From: a virus | Reading direction: 5' to 3' (one strand) | Length of the DNA: 49,050 nucleotides | Virus record (IMG/VR): IMGVR_UViG_3300037189_005169 | Span: 1-49,050 of that record | In this document: piece after piece, positions 48,526-49,050 of the stretch | Layout of the letters: each line of letters starts with the position of its first letter | How positions within the stretch are numbered: the stretch's first letter is position 1 | The notes under the pieces: generated by a model | What the model was told of the DNA's origin: nothing | What the model saw: the letters and a program-made list of their open reading frames with translations, nothing else | Databases searched by the model: none | Position numbers and translations under genes: made by a program

Positions 48526-49050
48526 TTATGCTTCGAAAATGAAGAAGTTATTTGCACCTAAAGTACATAAAGCTCTTTCAGATAAGAAGTGAACTTCCAT
48601 AGCATCTAAGCTAGAAGTAGAAGCTCCACCAGCAGAACCAGTGATCCAAGTTTTGTAACGTCTGTCTTCAGTTTCAGAAGCTCTGTAACGTACGTGTAAG
48701 AATGGACGTTTAGCGTTTTTACCAAGAACTTGGTCATAAACTGTAGTAGATCCAGCTGGAACTAATACTCCATTAACAGCTCCACCTTTGATACCACCTC
48801 TTAATGTAGCATCGTTTAAGTATTTCCAGTCAGTTTTATAGAAATCATAACCTCTACGGAAACCTGTGAAACCTAAGTTTAATGACATATCTCTATCGTT
48901 GTCAAACAAACCGTAAGATACTCCACCTGCAGCATTAGAAGATTGAGCTCCTAACATATCGTCAACATCAAAAGAGAATTGACGGTTTAAGAACAATACA
49001 TTCTCTTCAATAGCTCCTTGTTTGTCAAGTCTTTGGATGATAGCATCAAA
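48526..49050 (-). CDS. Major capsid protein, C-terminal part (5' end outside window)
   Basis: The frame is open to base 49050, giving 174 residues up to the stop. It reads FDAIIQRLDKQGAIEENVLF, then NRQFSFDVDDMLGAQSSNAA, SYGLFDNDRDMSLNLGFTGF, DFYKTDWKYLNDATLRGG, PFLHVRYRASETEDRRYKTW and ends LCTLGANNFFIFEA. This is the conserved C-terminal region of crAss-like HK97-fold capsid proteins. An internal TTG at 48996 is not a real start because the conserved frame continues upstream. It forms the phage head shell. Confidence 0.88.
   Translation of the reverse strand, partial: FDAIIQRLDKQGAIEENVLFLNRQFSFDVDDMLGAQSSNAAGGVSYGLFDNDRDMSLNLGFTGFRRGYDFYKTDWKYLNDATLRGGIKGGAVNGVLVPAGSTTVYDQVLGKNAKRPFLHVRYRASETEDRRYKTWITGSAGGASTSSLDAMEVHFLSERALCTLGANNFFIFEA

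Noticed and set aside
1-49050. Stop-codon reassignment as in some crAss-like phages
   Set aside because: Long genes are open in the standard code and TAA, TAG and TGA are all used as ordinary stops here.
1-49050. CRISPR arrays, insertion sequences or a diversity-generating retroelement
   Set aside because: No regularly spaced repeats, transposase or reverse transcriptase gene was seen; fibre repeats are coding repeats.
48997-49050. TTG at 48996 as start of the capsid gene
   Set aside because: The conserved capsid sequence continues upstream in frame to the window edge (FDAIIQRLDKQGAIEEN), so the gene is cut by the window, not started here.

Overview
The window is part of the genome of a tailed, podovirus-like phage of a Bacteroidota host, most likely a member of the crAss-like group (Crassvirales). 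Three things suggest this. The C-terminal end of a major capsid protein at the right edge resembles crAss-like capsids (the stretch around FLHVRYRA...EDRRYKTW...LGANNF). It is followed by ring, tail and giant internal (cargo) protein genes in a crAss-like order. Many gene starts also carry the Bacteroidota -7 promoter box TAnnTTTG. The DNA is AT-rich and the genes are closely packed, often with TAATG or ATGA overlaps. The group assignment is my recognition from sequence, not a database result.

Layout. 1-6428 (minus): tail fibre/appendage genes, then a lysis cassette (two small holin-like membrane proteins, GH24 endolysin, a lipoprotein with a C-terminal membrane anchor that looks like a unimolecular spanin) and a run of very small basic proteins. 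6441-6456: a perfect palindrome that contains a -7 box on each strand. 6471-7037 (plus): a probable winged-helix protein. 7000-8861 (minus): phage-encoded chaperonin GroEL followed by GroES. 8971-9510 (minus): three small genes. 9511-10885: the only long non-coding stretch, with inverted and direct repeats, an AT-rich core and, at its right end, two matching strong promoters and a complete type III hammerhead ribozyme just before the first gene of the rightward operon. 10886-16934 (plus): about 23 tiny, mostly unrecognised early genes.

16931-20637 (plus): two paralogous HNH endonuclease genes, each behind the same structured leader with a covarying stem; a single-strand annealing protein, a PD-(D/E)XK exonuclease, an array of tRNA-like RNAs, and an SSB-like protein. 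20677-28625 (plus): primase-helicase, SF2 helicase, VRR-NUC-type nuclease, a protein with only a DnaA-type DNA-binding domain, a MazG-like protein and a metallophosphoesterase. 28671-28985: a third HNH gene inside a terminator region. 29002-49050 (minus): late genes read from the capsid protein at the right edge to a 2854-residue internal polyvalent protein.

How it fits together. Early genes run rightward from the strong promoters near 10.5 kb and lead into recombination and replication functions. Structural and lysis genes run leftward from both sides of the circular or permuted map. The chaperonin pair probably helps fold phage proteins. The most unusual elements are RNA: the hammerhead ribozyme, the covarying HNH leader and the oversized tRNA-like cluster.
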